DNA of 34,655 bases from F23-D06 sp045600905. GTDB taxonomy: Bacteria > Bacteroidota > Bacteroidia > Bacteroidales > WCHB1-69. The position numbers and the translations under genes are program-made. Location: assembly GCA_045600905.1 (NCBI GenBank), contig JAZRYT010000187.1, forward strand, positions 1-34,655, written 5' to 3'. Below are positions 8,732 to 17,500 of the stretch, piece by piece. Each line of letters begins with the position of its first letter. Position 1 is the first letter of the stretch. Under the pieces are notes generated by a model. It had not been told where the DNA came from and did no database searches. It was given only the letters and a program-made list of their open reading frames with translations.

Positions 8732-8738
8732 TTCGGGA

Positions 8739-9188
8739 TTAGGCAAGTAGGCGTTTAACGATGTCTGGTACCATTTTATTGTCTGCCCTGCCGGCAAAAG
8801 TTTTGGTTGCCATACCCATCACTTTACCCATATCCTTCATTCCGGCAAAGCCGTTTTCCGCAATGATTTGTTTAAGTGTGGATTCGACTTCTTCCTCAGA
8901 CATCATTTGCGGCAGATAGAGGTTGATGACGTCCAGTTGGCTTTTTTCCTCTTGATAGAGATCTTCACGGTTCTGGGATTTGTACATTTCGGCTGAGTCC
9001 TGGCGTTGTTTGACCAATTGCTTCAAAAGTTTGATTTCAGCTTCTTCGCTCATTTCGTCAGAGCCGCCCTTTTGAGTTTTGGCCAGCAATATAGCAGATT
9101 TGATAGCGCGGAGCGCATTGAGTTTTTCTTTTTCGCGGGCCAGCATAGCGGCCTTAATGTCTTCATTAATACGTTGTTCTAATGTCAT
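8739..9188 (-). CDS. GatB/YqeY domain-containing protein
   Basis: A 149-residue cytoplasmic protein of the YqeY family, which resembles the tail domain of GatB and binds tRNA-like structures. Typical features are the N-terminal LEQRINEDIKAAMLAREKEK, LNALRAIKSAILL, the central QRQDSAEMY, and the C-terminal GMKDMGKVMGMATK with GRADNKMV. Length matches the family (about 148). Its cellular role is not established; a link to amidotransferase or tRNA quality control is only suggested by the fold. It is the first gene of the minus-strand cluster leading into lpxB, separated by a repeat-filled 73-base gap, and has a -7 box 24 bases before its start. Confidence 0.92.
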   Translation of the reverse strand: MTLEQRINEDIKAAMLAREKEKLNALRAIKSAILLAKTQKGGSDEMSEEAEIKLLKQLVKQRQDSAEMYKSQNREDLYQEEKSQLDVINLYLPQMMSEEEVESTLKQIIAENGFAGMKDMGKVMGMATKTFAGRADNKMVPDIVKRLLA

Positions 9189-9211
9189 AATGGTATATTT
9201 TAAAATGCGTG

Positions 9212-9219
9212 CAAAGATA
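9212..9219 (-). promoter_or_regulatory. -7 promoter box for the yqeY-lpxB cluster (TATCTTTG)
   Basis: TATCTTTG on the minus strand fits TAnnTTTG and lies 24 bases before the yqeY-like start. A CAA (TTG on minus) at 9234-9236 is only 14 bases away, shorter than the usual 19, so the -33 element is unclear. Confidence 0.4.
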
Positions 9220-9225
9220 AAAAAT

Positions 9226-9260
9226 TAATGCGACAATTTGATAATGTGATAATAATTTGA
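9226..9260. repeat. Degenerate copy of the 16-mer repeat family, inverted
   Basis: The stretch TAATGCGACAATTTGATAAT followed by GTGATAATAATTTG resembles the reverse complement of the 16-base tandem unit at 11424-11477 (ATTATCGCATTAACAC). Only about two diverged units are present. It lies between the divergent yqeY-like and adaptor promoters. Confidence 0.5.
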
Positions 9261-9295
9261 AAATATATTTATTCGTTATTCACAATTCGTTGTGC

Positions 9296-9326
9296 TTTGC
9301 TTGTTCCAAAAAAAAAATTACTTTTG
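9296..9326 (+). promoter_or_regulatory. Promoter of the ABC export operon (TTTG-N19-TACTTTTG)
   Basis: TTTG (9296-9299), 19 bases, then TACTTTTG (9319-9326) is a full match to the Bacteroidetes primary sigma consensus. It leaves a leader of about 90 bases before the adaptor start at 9423. Confidence 0.65.
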
Positions 9327-9422
9327 CCGCTCTTTATTGTGAAGTAAACTATTTTACCAAATAAAGCATTAATCTATTTGTAATTAATAAGTTAGAATTG
9401 TTCAATTTTGAAAATCCATAAT

Positions 9423-10352
9423 ATGAAAAGATATTTATCTAATGACAGACTGATAAAAGTATCCCTTTACACGCTTATTGCCAGTATATTGTTCATCAAT
9501 ATAGGATGTAAAAAGGACAAAGGCGATGCGGACGCGTATGGCGTATGCGAAGCCACTGAGATCATCGTCTCCTCCGAGAGCAACGGCAAGATGCTGGACT
9601 TTGATATCGAAGAAGGACAGGTTTATGAAGCCGGACAGGATTTGGGTTGCATTGACACATTCCAAACATATCTTCAAATCAAGCAGTTGGAATCCTCCAT
9701 CAATGCCATCTTGGCACGTCGTCCAGATGCCGGCTCACAAGTCAAAGTATTGGAAGACAAGTTGGCCACTTTGAACAAGGAAAAGCAGCGTGTCCACAAT
9801 CTTATTGAAGCGAATGCTGCTTCTACCAAGCAGTTGGATGACATTCAGGCCGAAATCAACATCACCAGGAGCCAGATTGCCGCTACCAAATCCACCCTTT
9901 CCACGCAGGACCAATCCCTTTTGGAAGAAGTTGAAGCTATGCGTTTCCAACTCCAACAGCTCCAACACGTTTTGGCAAGCTGTCATTTGAAAGCTCCTAT
10001 CACCGGCACCATCATTAATAAATATATTGAAGAAAACGAACTCGCCTATCAGGGCAAGCCGCTGTTCAAGATGGCCGACCTGACCAATATGTTCATCAAA
10101 GTCTATATTACCGAAGATGCTCTCGCTTCCGTAAAACTCAATCAAAAAGCCGTTGTTCGTTTGGACAACAAAGACGGCAAGCCCATCAAGTTGGAAGGTA
10201 CGGTCACATGGATTTCACCAAAGGCAGAATTTACGCCCAAGATGATTCAGACCAAGGAAGAGCGCGTCAACCTCGTATATGCTGTAAAGGTCAGCTTCAA
10301 GAACGACGGCTCCGCCAAAATCGGAATGCCCGGCGACGTGATCTTCAAATAG
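9423..10352 (+). CDS. HlyD-family periplasmic adaptor of an ABC exporter (YbhG-like)
   Basis: A 309-residue membrane-fusion protein, counted from the second ATG. The N-terminus has a hydrophobic segment ending in NIGC, so it is probably lipid-anchored, although Asn at -3 makes the lipobox imperfect. The first half-lipoyl motif is near SSESNGKMLDFDIEEGQ, an antiparallel coiled coil spans about residues 75-180 (many Gln, Leu, Glu), and the second half-lipoyl is KAPITGTIINKYIEE. A beta-barrel region follows (KAVVRLDNKDGKP) and the C-terminal GMPGDVIF. It would bridge the inner-membrane ABC-2 transporter to an outer-membrane channel. No TolC-like gene is adjacent. The alternative start at 9408 adds five residues and is less likely. 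The four downstream genes complete the transporter. Confidence 0.9.
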   Translation: MKRYLSNDRLIKVSLYTLIASILFINIGCKKDKGDADAYGVCEATEIIVSSESNGKMLDFDIEEGQVYEAGQDLGCIDTFQTYLQIKQLESSINAILARRPDAGSQVKVLEDKLATLNKEKQRVHNLIEANAASTKQLDDIQAEINITRSQIAATKSTLSTQDQSLLEEVEAMRFQLQQLQHVLASCHLKAPITGTIINKYIEENELAYQGKPLFKMADLTNMFIKVYITEDALASVKLNQKAVVRLDNKDGKPIKLEGTVTWISPKAEFTPKMIQTKEERVNLVYAVKVSFKNDGSAKIGMPGDVIFK

Positions 10353-10456
10353 TGAGCTGTTAGCTGCGAACAGAGAACTGTTCCGGCCACATTATTCACT
10401 ACAATATTGAGGAACAATTATTTACAAATATATCATTAGCAGGAAACGACTGACGG

Positions 10457-11374
10457 ATGAACGCGATCACGATACAGCATATCAACAAGGTTTATGGTGG
10501 CAAAGTCACTGCCTTGAGCGACATTTCACTCTCTGTGGAAGAGGGCGAGGTGTTCGGTCTGGTAGGTCCCGACGGCGCCGGCAAATCCACCTTGTTCAAC
10601 ATTCTCACCACCCTGTTGCTTCCTGACAGCGGAGAAATCCAGATGCTCGGAATGGACATCATCAAAGAATACAAGGCTGTCCGTCAAATCATCGGCTATC
10701 TTCCCGGCACGTTTTCCCTGTATCCCGACCTCAGCGTGCAGGAAAATTTGGACTTCTTTGCCGTGATGTACAAAAGCAGCATTGAGGAGAATATGAGTAT
10801 CATCGAGCCTATCTGGAAGCAGATTTCTCCGTTCAAAGACCGCAAGGCAGGCAAACTCTCCGGCGGTATGAAACAGAAACTCGCCCTATGCTGCGCACTA
10901 ATACACTGTCCCAAAGTGCTTTTCCTCGACGAGCCGACCACTGGTGTGGATCCCGTGTCCCGTAAAGAATTCTGGGACATTCTGAAATCCATCCGCAAAC
11001 ACGGCATCACCGTGGTGGTTTCCACGCCCTATATGGACGAGGCCACCCGCTGCGACCGCATCGCGATGATACAGGATGGCCAAATCATCGGCATCAACAC
11101 ACCCGACACATTCATACAGAATTTCAAAGGAAAACTATATACCTTCAAGAGCCAGAACATCTTTTCCCTGCTCAAAGCAATGGAGGAATGTCCGCTCAAC
11201 TGCAACTACTATCCCTACGGGGAACACTGCCATATTGCTTTCTACGACGATCCTTCCACGGCCCTACCCCAATTCGAAAAATTCCTTCAGGATAAGAATC
11301 TGGAACACAACGAAATCCAACCCATAGACCCCTCTATTGAGGACTGCTTTATTGAGATTGTGCAACGTGGGTAA
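10457..11374 (+). CDS. ABC exporter ATPase 1 (corresponds to N-terminal half of YbhF)
   Basis: A 305-residue nucleotide-binding subunit. The Walker A is GPDGAGKST at 37-45, the signature is a canonical LSGGM at 134-138, and the Walker B and D-loop read FLDEPTTGVDP. The switch position that is normally His is Pro (P191, in STPYMDEA). About 65 residues past the core ATPase domain form a C-terminal extension. Asp in the Walker A and the missing switch His resemble the first half of YbhF-type double ATPases as I know them. It is expected to pair with the second ATPase gene 106 bases downstream and to power the two permeases. The adaptor gene lies 104 bases upstream; this gap contains a small hairpin (10368-10383). 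Confidence 0.93.
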   Translation: MNAITIQHINKVYGGKVTALSDISLSVEEGEVFGLVGPDGAGKSTLFNILTTLLLPDSGEIQMLGMDIIKEYKAVRQIIGYLPGTFSLYPDLSVQENLDFFAVMYKSSIEENMSIIEPIWKQISPFKDRKAGKLSGGMKQKLALCCALIHCPKVLFLDEPTTGVDPVSRKEFWDILKSIRKHGITVVVSTPYMDEATRCDRIAMIQDGQIIGINTPDTFIQNFKGKLYTFKSQNIFSLLKAMEECPLNCNYYPYGEHCHIAFYDDPSTALPQFEKFLQDKNLEHNEIQPIDPSIEDCFIEIVQRG

Positions 11375-11402
11375 AGGTTTCAGGTTTCAAGTTCCAGGTT
11401 TC
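11375..11402. repeat. Heptamer tandem repeat (AGGTTTC/AAGTTCC)
   Basis: Four 7-base units directly after the stop codon of ATPase 1: AGGTTTC, AGGTTTC, AAGTTCC, AGGTTTC. They share the register and core of the arrays at 8690 and 21036. Confidence 0.8.
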
Positions 11403-11423
11403 AAGTATAAAGATTTATATGTT

Positions 11424-11477
11424 ATTATCGCATTAACACATTATCGCATTAACACATTATCGCATTAGCACATTATC
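11424..11477. repeat. 16-mer tandem repeat (ATTATCGCATTAACAC), 3.4 copies
   Basis: Units at 11424-11439, 11440-11455 and 11456-11471 (the third has AG in place of AA), then six bases of a fourth. The array ends four bases before the GTG start of ATPase 2 and supplies the in-frame stop (TAG at 11466-11468) upstream of it. There are no spacers, so it is not a CRISPR. Confidence 0.9.
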
Positions 11478-11480
11478 TCC

Positions 11481-12200
11481 GTGTATAGTATAGAAGCCAA
11501 CCAGTTAACCAAGCAATTCGGAACGTTCACCGCGGTGGACCACATCTGCTTCCAAGTGAAGGAGGGAGAGATTTTCGGCTTCCTCGGAGCAAATGGAGCG
11601 GGGAAAACAACGGCCATCAAGATGATGAGCGGCTTGTTACAGCCTACATCCGGAACCGCCACGATAGCCGGTTACGACATCCGCACACAGTCAAAGCTCA
11701 TCAAAAAGAGTATCGGCTATATGAGCCAGAAGTTCTCTTTGTATGGAGACTTGACGGTTTTTGAGAACATGCAGCTTTTCGGAACGATTTATGACATTCC
11801 GAGGAAAGAGTTGAAGGACAGAATCATGCATTCATTGGAAGAGTTGGATATGGACAAGCAAGCCAACACCTTGGTGGATTCCATTCCATTGGGTTGGAAA
11901 CAGAAGTTGGCGTTTGCCACCGCCATCTTGCATCGTCCGAAAATCGTATTTTTAGACGAGCCCACTTCCGGTGTGGATCCCATCGTGCGCCGCGAGTTCT
12001 GGAGGCTCATCTACTATGCCGCCTCCAAAGGCGTCACCATCCTAGTGACCACGCACTATATGGACGAGGCGGAATACTGCAACCGCATCTCCATTATGGC
12101 GGAAGGACAAATCAAGCTCATCGGCACGCCCGAAGAGTTGAAGCAACAAATGGGCGTAAGCACCATTAACGACGTATTTGTAAAATTTGTAAAAAGATAG
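11481..12200 (+). CDS. ABC exporter ATPase 2 (corresponds to C-terminal half of YbhF)
   Basis: A 239-residue nucleotide-binding subunit. The start is GTG at 11481: the frame is closed by TAG at 11466-11468 and there is no ATG between, and the protein begins properly for the family (SIEANQLTKQFG). The Walker A is GANGAGKTT at 36-44, the Walker B/D-loop FLDEPTSGVDP, and the switch His is present (H192 in TTHYMDEAE). The signature is degenerate: where partner 1 has LSGGM, this protein has IPLGW (P136, L137, G138, W139). It would form a heterodimer with ATPase 1. The permease gene follows after nine bases. The tandem repeat just upstream leaves no Shine-Dalgarno sequence. Confidence 0.93.
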   Translation: MYSIEANQLTKQFGTFTAVDHICFQVKEGEIFGFLGANGAGKTTAIKMMSGLLQPTSGTATIAGYDIRTQSKLIKKSIGYMSQKFSLYGDLTVFENMQLFGTIYDIPRKELKDRIMHSLEELDMDKQANTLVDSIPLGWKQKLAFATAILHRPKIVFLDEPTSGVDPIVRREFWRLIYYAASKGVTILVTTHYMDEAEYCNRISIMAEGQIKLIGTPEELKQQMGVSTINDVFVKFVKR

Positions 12201-12209
12201 AGCCGAAAG

Positions 12210-13307
12210 ATGAAAGAGTTGCGAATGATATTGAGGAAGGAGTTCATCCACATCATCCGGGATAAAATCACCCTGGCTTTGGTGTTGGCCATGCCCATCG
12301 CATTGGTTTTGCTATTCGGCTTCACCATCAGCACAGATATCCGTAATGCCAAGATTTCCATTCTCGACCAATCCAAGGATACCAAATCCAAACTGCTGAT
12401 TGACCAGATTACTGCTTCCGGATATTTCCAAATCGTATCCTATCCTGAAAATGAGGTTGAAATAGACAACGACTTCAAAAACAAGAATATAAAGTTGGCG
12501 ATTCTCATTCCTCCGCATTTTGAGGAATCGCTATCCAAAGAACACGCCGCCACCTTACAGGTCATCAACGATGTGTCGGACTTGAACGTGGCATCCATCT
12601 TGAACAACTACGTTCGTGCCGTAGTTCAAAGTTACACAGAGAACTACAACAACGACAGCAACACGGGCTTCGGCATCACAATGAAAATGCTGTACAATCC
12701 GGAATCCAACAGTGTGTATATGTTTGTGCCGGGCATCATCACTTTGATTATGGTATTGGTCACCGCACTGATGAGTTCCATCACGTTGGCTCGTGAGAAG
12801 GAGACAGGCACTATGCGTATGCTGCTCATCACGCCCGTCAAGAAAATCTACATCATCATCGGCAAGGTCATCCCCTATATGCTCATCTCCTTCATCGGAA
12901 CGATTGCCATTTTGGCCATCAGCGTCACGGTGTTCAAGATGCCCATCAACGGCAGTTTGCTGATGCTCTTGTTTTTATGTATTATCTTTATGCTGACGTC
13001 GGCCTCTTTCGGTCTGCTCATCTCCTCCATCAGTCAAACGCAGGTGGATGCTATGATGATTACGATGATGGGGCTGTTTCTCCCCACCGTGCTGCTTTCA
13101 GGATTCCTTTTCCCGTTGAACAGTATGCCGATGATTTTCCAGGTGTTGGCCAACGTCTTCCCTGCCAAATGGTTTATTTTAGCCATTAAAGACGTTATGA
13201 TTAAGGGCTCAGGATTTTTCGACATCTGGCTTTACCTGCTCATTCTCTTTGTGATGGCAGTCGTATTTATAATTTTCAGTCTTACCCGCTTAGATAAAAG
13301 GAATTAG
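12210..13307 (+). CDS. ABC-2 type transporter permease 1
   Basis: A 365-residue inner-membrane permease of the ABC-2 family (YbhS/YbhR-like). It has one N-terminal helix (about 20-40), a long extracytoplasmic domain (about 45-170) containing ISILDQSKDTKSK, and five C-terminal helices from about 175 to 360. The family motif REKETGTMRMLLITPV, just after the first helix of the C-terminal block, contacts the ATPase. The segment FLPTVLLSGFLFPLNSMP is also typical. It starts nine bases after ATPase 2 and is followed by the second permease after two bases, so the two are made together. The substrate is unknown; relatives have been linked to drug efflux, but nothing here shows this. Confidence 0.92.
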   Translation: MKELRMILRKEFIHIIRDKITLALVLAMPIALVLLFGFTISTDIRNAKISILDQSKDTKSKLLIDQITASGYFQIVSYPENEVEIDNDFKNKNIKLAILIPPHFEESLSKEHAATLQVINDVSDLNVASILNNYVRAVVQSYTENYNNDSNTGFGITMKMLYNPESNSVYMFVPGIITLIMVLVTALMSSITLAREKETGTMRMLLITPVKKIYIIIGKVIPYMLISFIGTIAILAISVTVFKMPINGSLLMLLFLCIIFMLTSASFGLLISSISQTQVDAMMITMMGLFLPTVLLSGFLFPLNSMPMIFQVLANVFPAKWFILAIKDVMIKGSGFFDIWLYLLILFVMAVVFIIFSLTRLDKRN

Positions 13308-13309
13308 TT

Positions 13310-14533
13310 ATGAGGATTATTTTAATGTTGATAAAGAAAGAGTTTTTGCAGGTGTTTAGAAATCCCCTGTTGCTCAGCATCCTCGTGGTGGCTCCTTTAG
13401 TGGAATTTATGATTTTCCCTTTCTGCGCGGACTATGAAATCAAGGTTTTGGACATTGCCTTTATCGACAACGACCATTCGCAGATGTCCAAGGACATCAT
13501 CCATAAGTTCAACTCATCGGACATTTTCGTCACACACGGTATTTTAGACAACAAGAAGTCTGCCGACGAGATGATGAAGCACGACAAAATCGACATCCTC
13601 ATTGAAATTCCGCAGGATTTCGAACAAGATTTGTTCAACAATCAGGAGACCCGTATAGCCATCACGGCGAACGCCATCAACAGTGTAAAAGCCGGCATCG
13701 GCACGGGCTACGCGCAGGAAATCATCGGCGGCTATATGCAGGATTTCGCCGAGAAGAGCGGCTCGGCCGAGCTGCAGGCGCTGGCAGCCAAGATTCAAGC
13801 AGAACAGGCCGCTGCCCAAAAAAGACAAAAAGAAGGCAAGATGTCCTTGCCGTCCATTGACAATAACACCACAGTATCCAGCCGGACAGCCAAAATCGGC
13901 ATCTCGAACATCTATTGGTACAACGAGCAGATGAACTACAAGAACCTCATTGTTCCCGGCATTCTCGTCATCCTCGTCACCCTGATCGGATGTTACGTCA
14001 CCGCGCTGAACCTCGTGCGAGAAAAGGAAATCGGCACCATCGAGCAGGTCAACGTCACACCCATCAAGCGTTGGCAGTTCCTTTTAGGCAAGATGATTCC
14101 ATTCTGGCTTCTCGGCATGGTGGAATTTATTGCCGGACTGCTCATTATGAAATTCATATTCGGCATATCCGTACAGGGAAGCGTTCCCGTGCTTTTGGGC
14201 ATCACCGCCATCTATCTTTTAGTGATGTTGGGATTGGGATTCTTCATCTCCAGCGTTTCCGAAAACCAGTTGCAGTCGATGTTCATCGTACTGTTTCTAT
14301 TCATCGTCTTCGTGTTGCTGAGCGGCGTTTTCACTCCGACAGAAGGCATGCCGGAATGGGCGCACAAAATCAACTACCTTAACCCGATGTCTTTCTATAT
14401 TGAAGTCATCAAGAAGATTATTTTGAAAGGTAGCGCCTTCTACAGCGTGCAAACCGAGACTATCGTGCTATCCATTATGGCCGTCCTCATTAACACAGGG
14501 GCAATCTTGAGCTATAAGGAAAGCAGTAAGTGA
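13310..14533 (+). CDS. ABC-2 type transporter permease 2
   Basis: A 407-residue permease homologous to the preceding gene, with the same plan: N-terminal helix, large periplasmic domain (longer here, with an Ala/Gln-rich segment around 145-165 that may be a coiled coil), then a five-helix block. The coupling motif REKEIGTIEQVNVTPI is present, and FVLLSGVFTPTEGMPEWA matches the partner's late motif. It would form a heterodimer with permease 1. The start is two bases after the stop of permease 1. It is the last gene of the exporter operon; the T9SS cargo gene begins 50 bases later with no terminator between, so read-through is possible. Confidence 0.92.
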   Translation: MRIILMLIKKEFLQVFRNPLLLSILVVAPLVEFMIFPFCADYEIKVLDIAFIDNDHSQMSKDIIHKFNSSDIFVTHGILDNKKSADEMMKHDKIDILIEIPQDFEQDLFNNQETRIAITANAINSVKAGIGTGYAQEIIGGYMQDFAEKSGSAELQALAAKIQAEQAAAQKRQKEGKMSLPSIDNNTTVSSRTAKIGISNIYWYNEQMNYKNLIVPGILVILVTLIGCYVTALNLVREKEIGTIEQVNVTPIKRWQFLLGKMIPFWLLGMVEFIAGLLIMKFIFGISVQGSVPVLLGITAIYLLVMLGLGFFISSVSENQLQSMFIVLFLFIVFVLLSGVFTPTEGMPEWAHKINYLNPMSFYIEVIKKIILKGSAFYSVQTETIVLSIMAVLINTGAILSYKESSK

Positions 14534-14583
14534 TAGGGAACAGGTAATTGGTAATAAGATTATAAATAAATAAACAAATAAAT

Positions 14584-17500
14584 ATGAAAAAGGCTTCTAT
14601 TATTAAAAGTACATTATTAGGGATGTTTTTTGCCTTTATCTGTATAATAGGTAATGCGCAAGGCAACGTCCTTTCTGAAGATTTCAGCAACATTGTAGAT
14701 AGCAATACCACGAACATCTACAATAACCTAGACTCCTACCTACAACAACCTGGATGGACAGGTAACAAAGTATATCCAAGCAACGGAAAAGTCAGAATAG
14801 GAACATCCTCCGCACAAGGCTGGATTCAGACACCATTCCTTGACCTCTCCAATGACGGTGGTGTCTTCATCTTGGAATTTGACGCTGCAGCTTGGAAAAA
14901 CGATGCAACATCTCTGAAAGTTTACGTCAATGACACGGAATATATTGTTGAAGGTATGAACAATAGTGGGGACAACATTATCTTCAACCATTTTTCCCTC
15001 CAATTGCCAGGAGGAACCTCTAACACGAGCATCAAATTTTCCGGCAAGCAGACTTCCAAATCACGTTTCTTTTTGGACAATGTCTCCATTGAACAAATGG
15101 TCGGTAATATGAGAGCGGCCATGCCTACTTTCTCACTCACTCCCGGTTTATATACAGAGCCGATTTCATTAACACTTTCCTGCACCACACCAGGTGCCAC
15201 CATCTACTACACAACAGACGGAACCTCTCCTGACATCAACTCCACAGAATACACTTCTCCGATAACCATCAGCCAGACGACAACTGTCAAGGCCAAAGCT
15301 TACGCCATCGGCATAAATCCAAGTTTTGAAGCCACTGCAACCTATTCTTTCCCGAATATTTACCAAAACATTGCGGCTTTCAAATCCGCTTTTACGGGAA
15401 CCAGCACCCAGCCATGCTTCATCAGCAATGACATTACTTTTGTCTATCAAGCCAATACGGGCAGCCAGACCTACACCTATGTCAAAGACGAAACTGCCGG
15501 GTTGCTCGTTTTCGAGAACAATCCAGCCATCATCACCAACACCTACGTGGAAGGCGATGTCATCAGCGGCGGACTTTACGGAACATTTTCCCTTTACAAC
15601 GGACAAAAAGAACTTGTTCCAACAGTCAATCCCGCACCCGCATCCTATAATGACGGAACGGTGATGCCCGTCGAAATCACCATAGCAGACTTAATCAACG
15701 ACTACGCCCAATACGATGCACAACTCATCACTTTGCGCAATGTCACACTGAGTGGAGATTTAAGCTATACGACAGGCGCGACTGGCTCCGCAGTCAACGT
15801 CAGCCAAGGAAACAACTCGGTGGCCGTATATAACCGCTTCAAAACTTTGGATACGACCATTGCCAACGGATCTGTTACTGACGTGACCGGCTTTGTCGGA
15901 ATTTACAACTCCAGCATTCAAATTTATCCGCGCAGCAATGCCGACCTCATCGCGGCAGACGAACCGGTTCCGCAACCCGCGCTCTCCATCGTTTCTCCTG
16001 CCGATGGTACAGTCTTTTCCACTTTGGACACCCTCCTTGTGGAACTCGACATTCAGAACTTCGTTTTGGGTACGGATGGTCTGCTGATGATTGAATCCAA
16101 CATTCTGCCTCTGGTCAATTTGCCCAACCCGTCCTATTTCGATGCGACCGCTTGGAATGCTTTCCAATATCTGGTACTTTCCCCGCTTCCCGCAGGTGAA
16201 TTTTCAGCTACCGTGACCTTAGTAGATATGAATCAGGTGCCCCTTTCACCTATTATCTCCGCCACTACCGATTTCAGCGTAGTAGCCCCCGTACTGCCCG
16301 CCCCGGCCATCACCGTCTCCGGTGACGCCACAGGCGCAGCTGACACTTACTTCTTTTCTGCCAACGTAACCATCAGTGAAGCACAAAACGGCGCATCCGT
16401 ATATTACACCACCGACGGCACCACACCGACCAGTGCATCCAACCTCTACAGCGCTCCTTTCGTTGTGACCAACAGCTGTACCGTCAAGGCTATTGCAATG
16501 ATGGACAACTACGCCAACAGCGACATTGCCACTGCCACTGTCAACATCGAAATCCCGACAGTAGCCACGCCTGTTTTCACTCCAAACACCGGAACCTACG
16601 CTGACAGCGTCGAATTCTCATTACTCTGCTCCACGGAAGGTGCTGAAATCCGCTATACGACCGACGGCAGCGAACCCACGTCAGCATCCACTCTCTATGC
16701 CGTTCCTGTCGTATTGAACAGCACTACTACTGTTAAAGCCAAAGCTTTCAAGGCAGACTGGAATGCCAGCGAAACGGCAACGGTCACCTACACCATCGCA
16801 CACGAGCCCGCATTGGCCGTAACACCGAATGCTTTGTCTTTCAGTTCCACAGCACTGACAAACAGTTTTGAAATCACCTCCGCATTCCTGACAGCCCCTA
16901 TCGCCATCAGCAGCGACAACACGCATTTCACTCTGTCAGAAAGCAGCATACCGGCAACAACGACATCTGCCACGATCACGGTGACTTTTGACGGTTCTAT
17001 GCCGACCACTGGCACTATCACCGTCAGCAGCGATACGTTGAGTGCCGTGATAGCACTTGCCGCCACCGCCAAACTGGCCACTCCAGTTATCACACCTGCA
17101 ACCGGTACAATCGACACCGCCATCACTGTGGCAATTGCCAGCACCAACGGTGCGAACATCTACTACACTTTGGACGGCACAGCCTCCACATTGTACGACG
17201 CACCTTTCACACTGAATGAGGAGGGTTCCTACACCGTTACAGCCATAGCCGTCGCAGATGGTTGGGAAAACAGCGACATCGCATCTGCCACCTACACGAT
17301 TTTCGTTCCAGAACCTGATTACAATGACACCATCATCTACCAAACCGGATTTGAAGCTTCAGAAAGTTTTGAAAACGGCAACGACTACCAAAATGACGAC
17401 ATCATTTTCACTGGCGCAACGGGGCATCAATGGGGAACCGTTCACGGCACGCCTGCCACTTCCGATGCTATTTGCGGCGAACAATCTATGCAGATGAGAT

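Noticed and set aside
9396..9407. AATTG-TT-CAATT palindrome just before the adaptor gene as an operator
   Set aside because: Short and AT-rich; no regulator gene is adjacent and similar palindromes are expected by chance.
11424..11477. Repeat array that could be read as a CRISPR
   Set aside because: Units are contiguous with no spacers and no cas genes are nearby.
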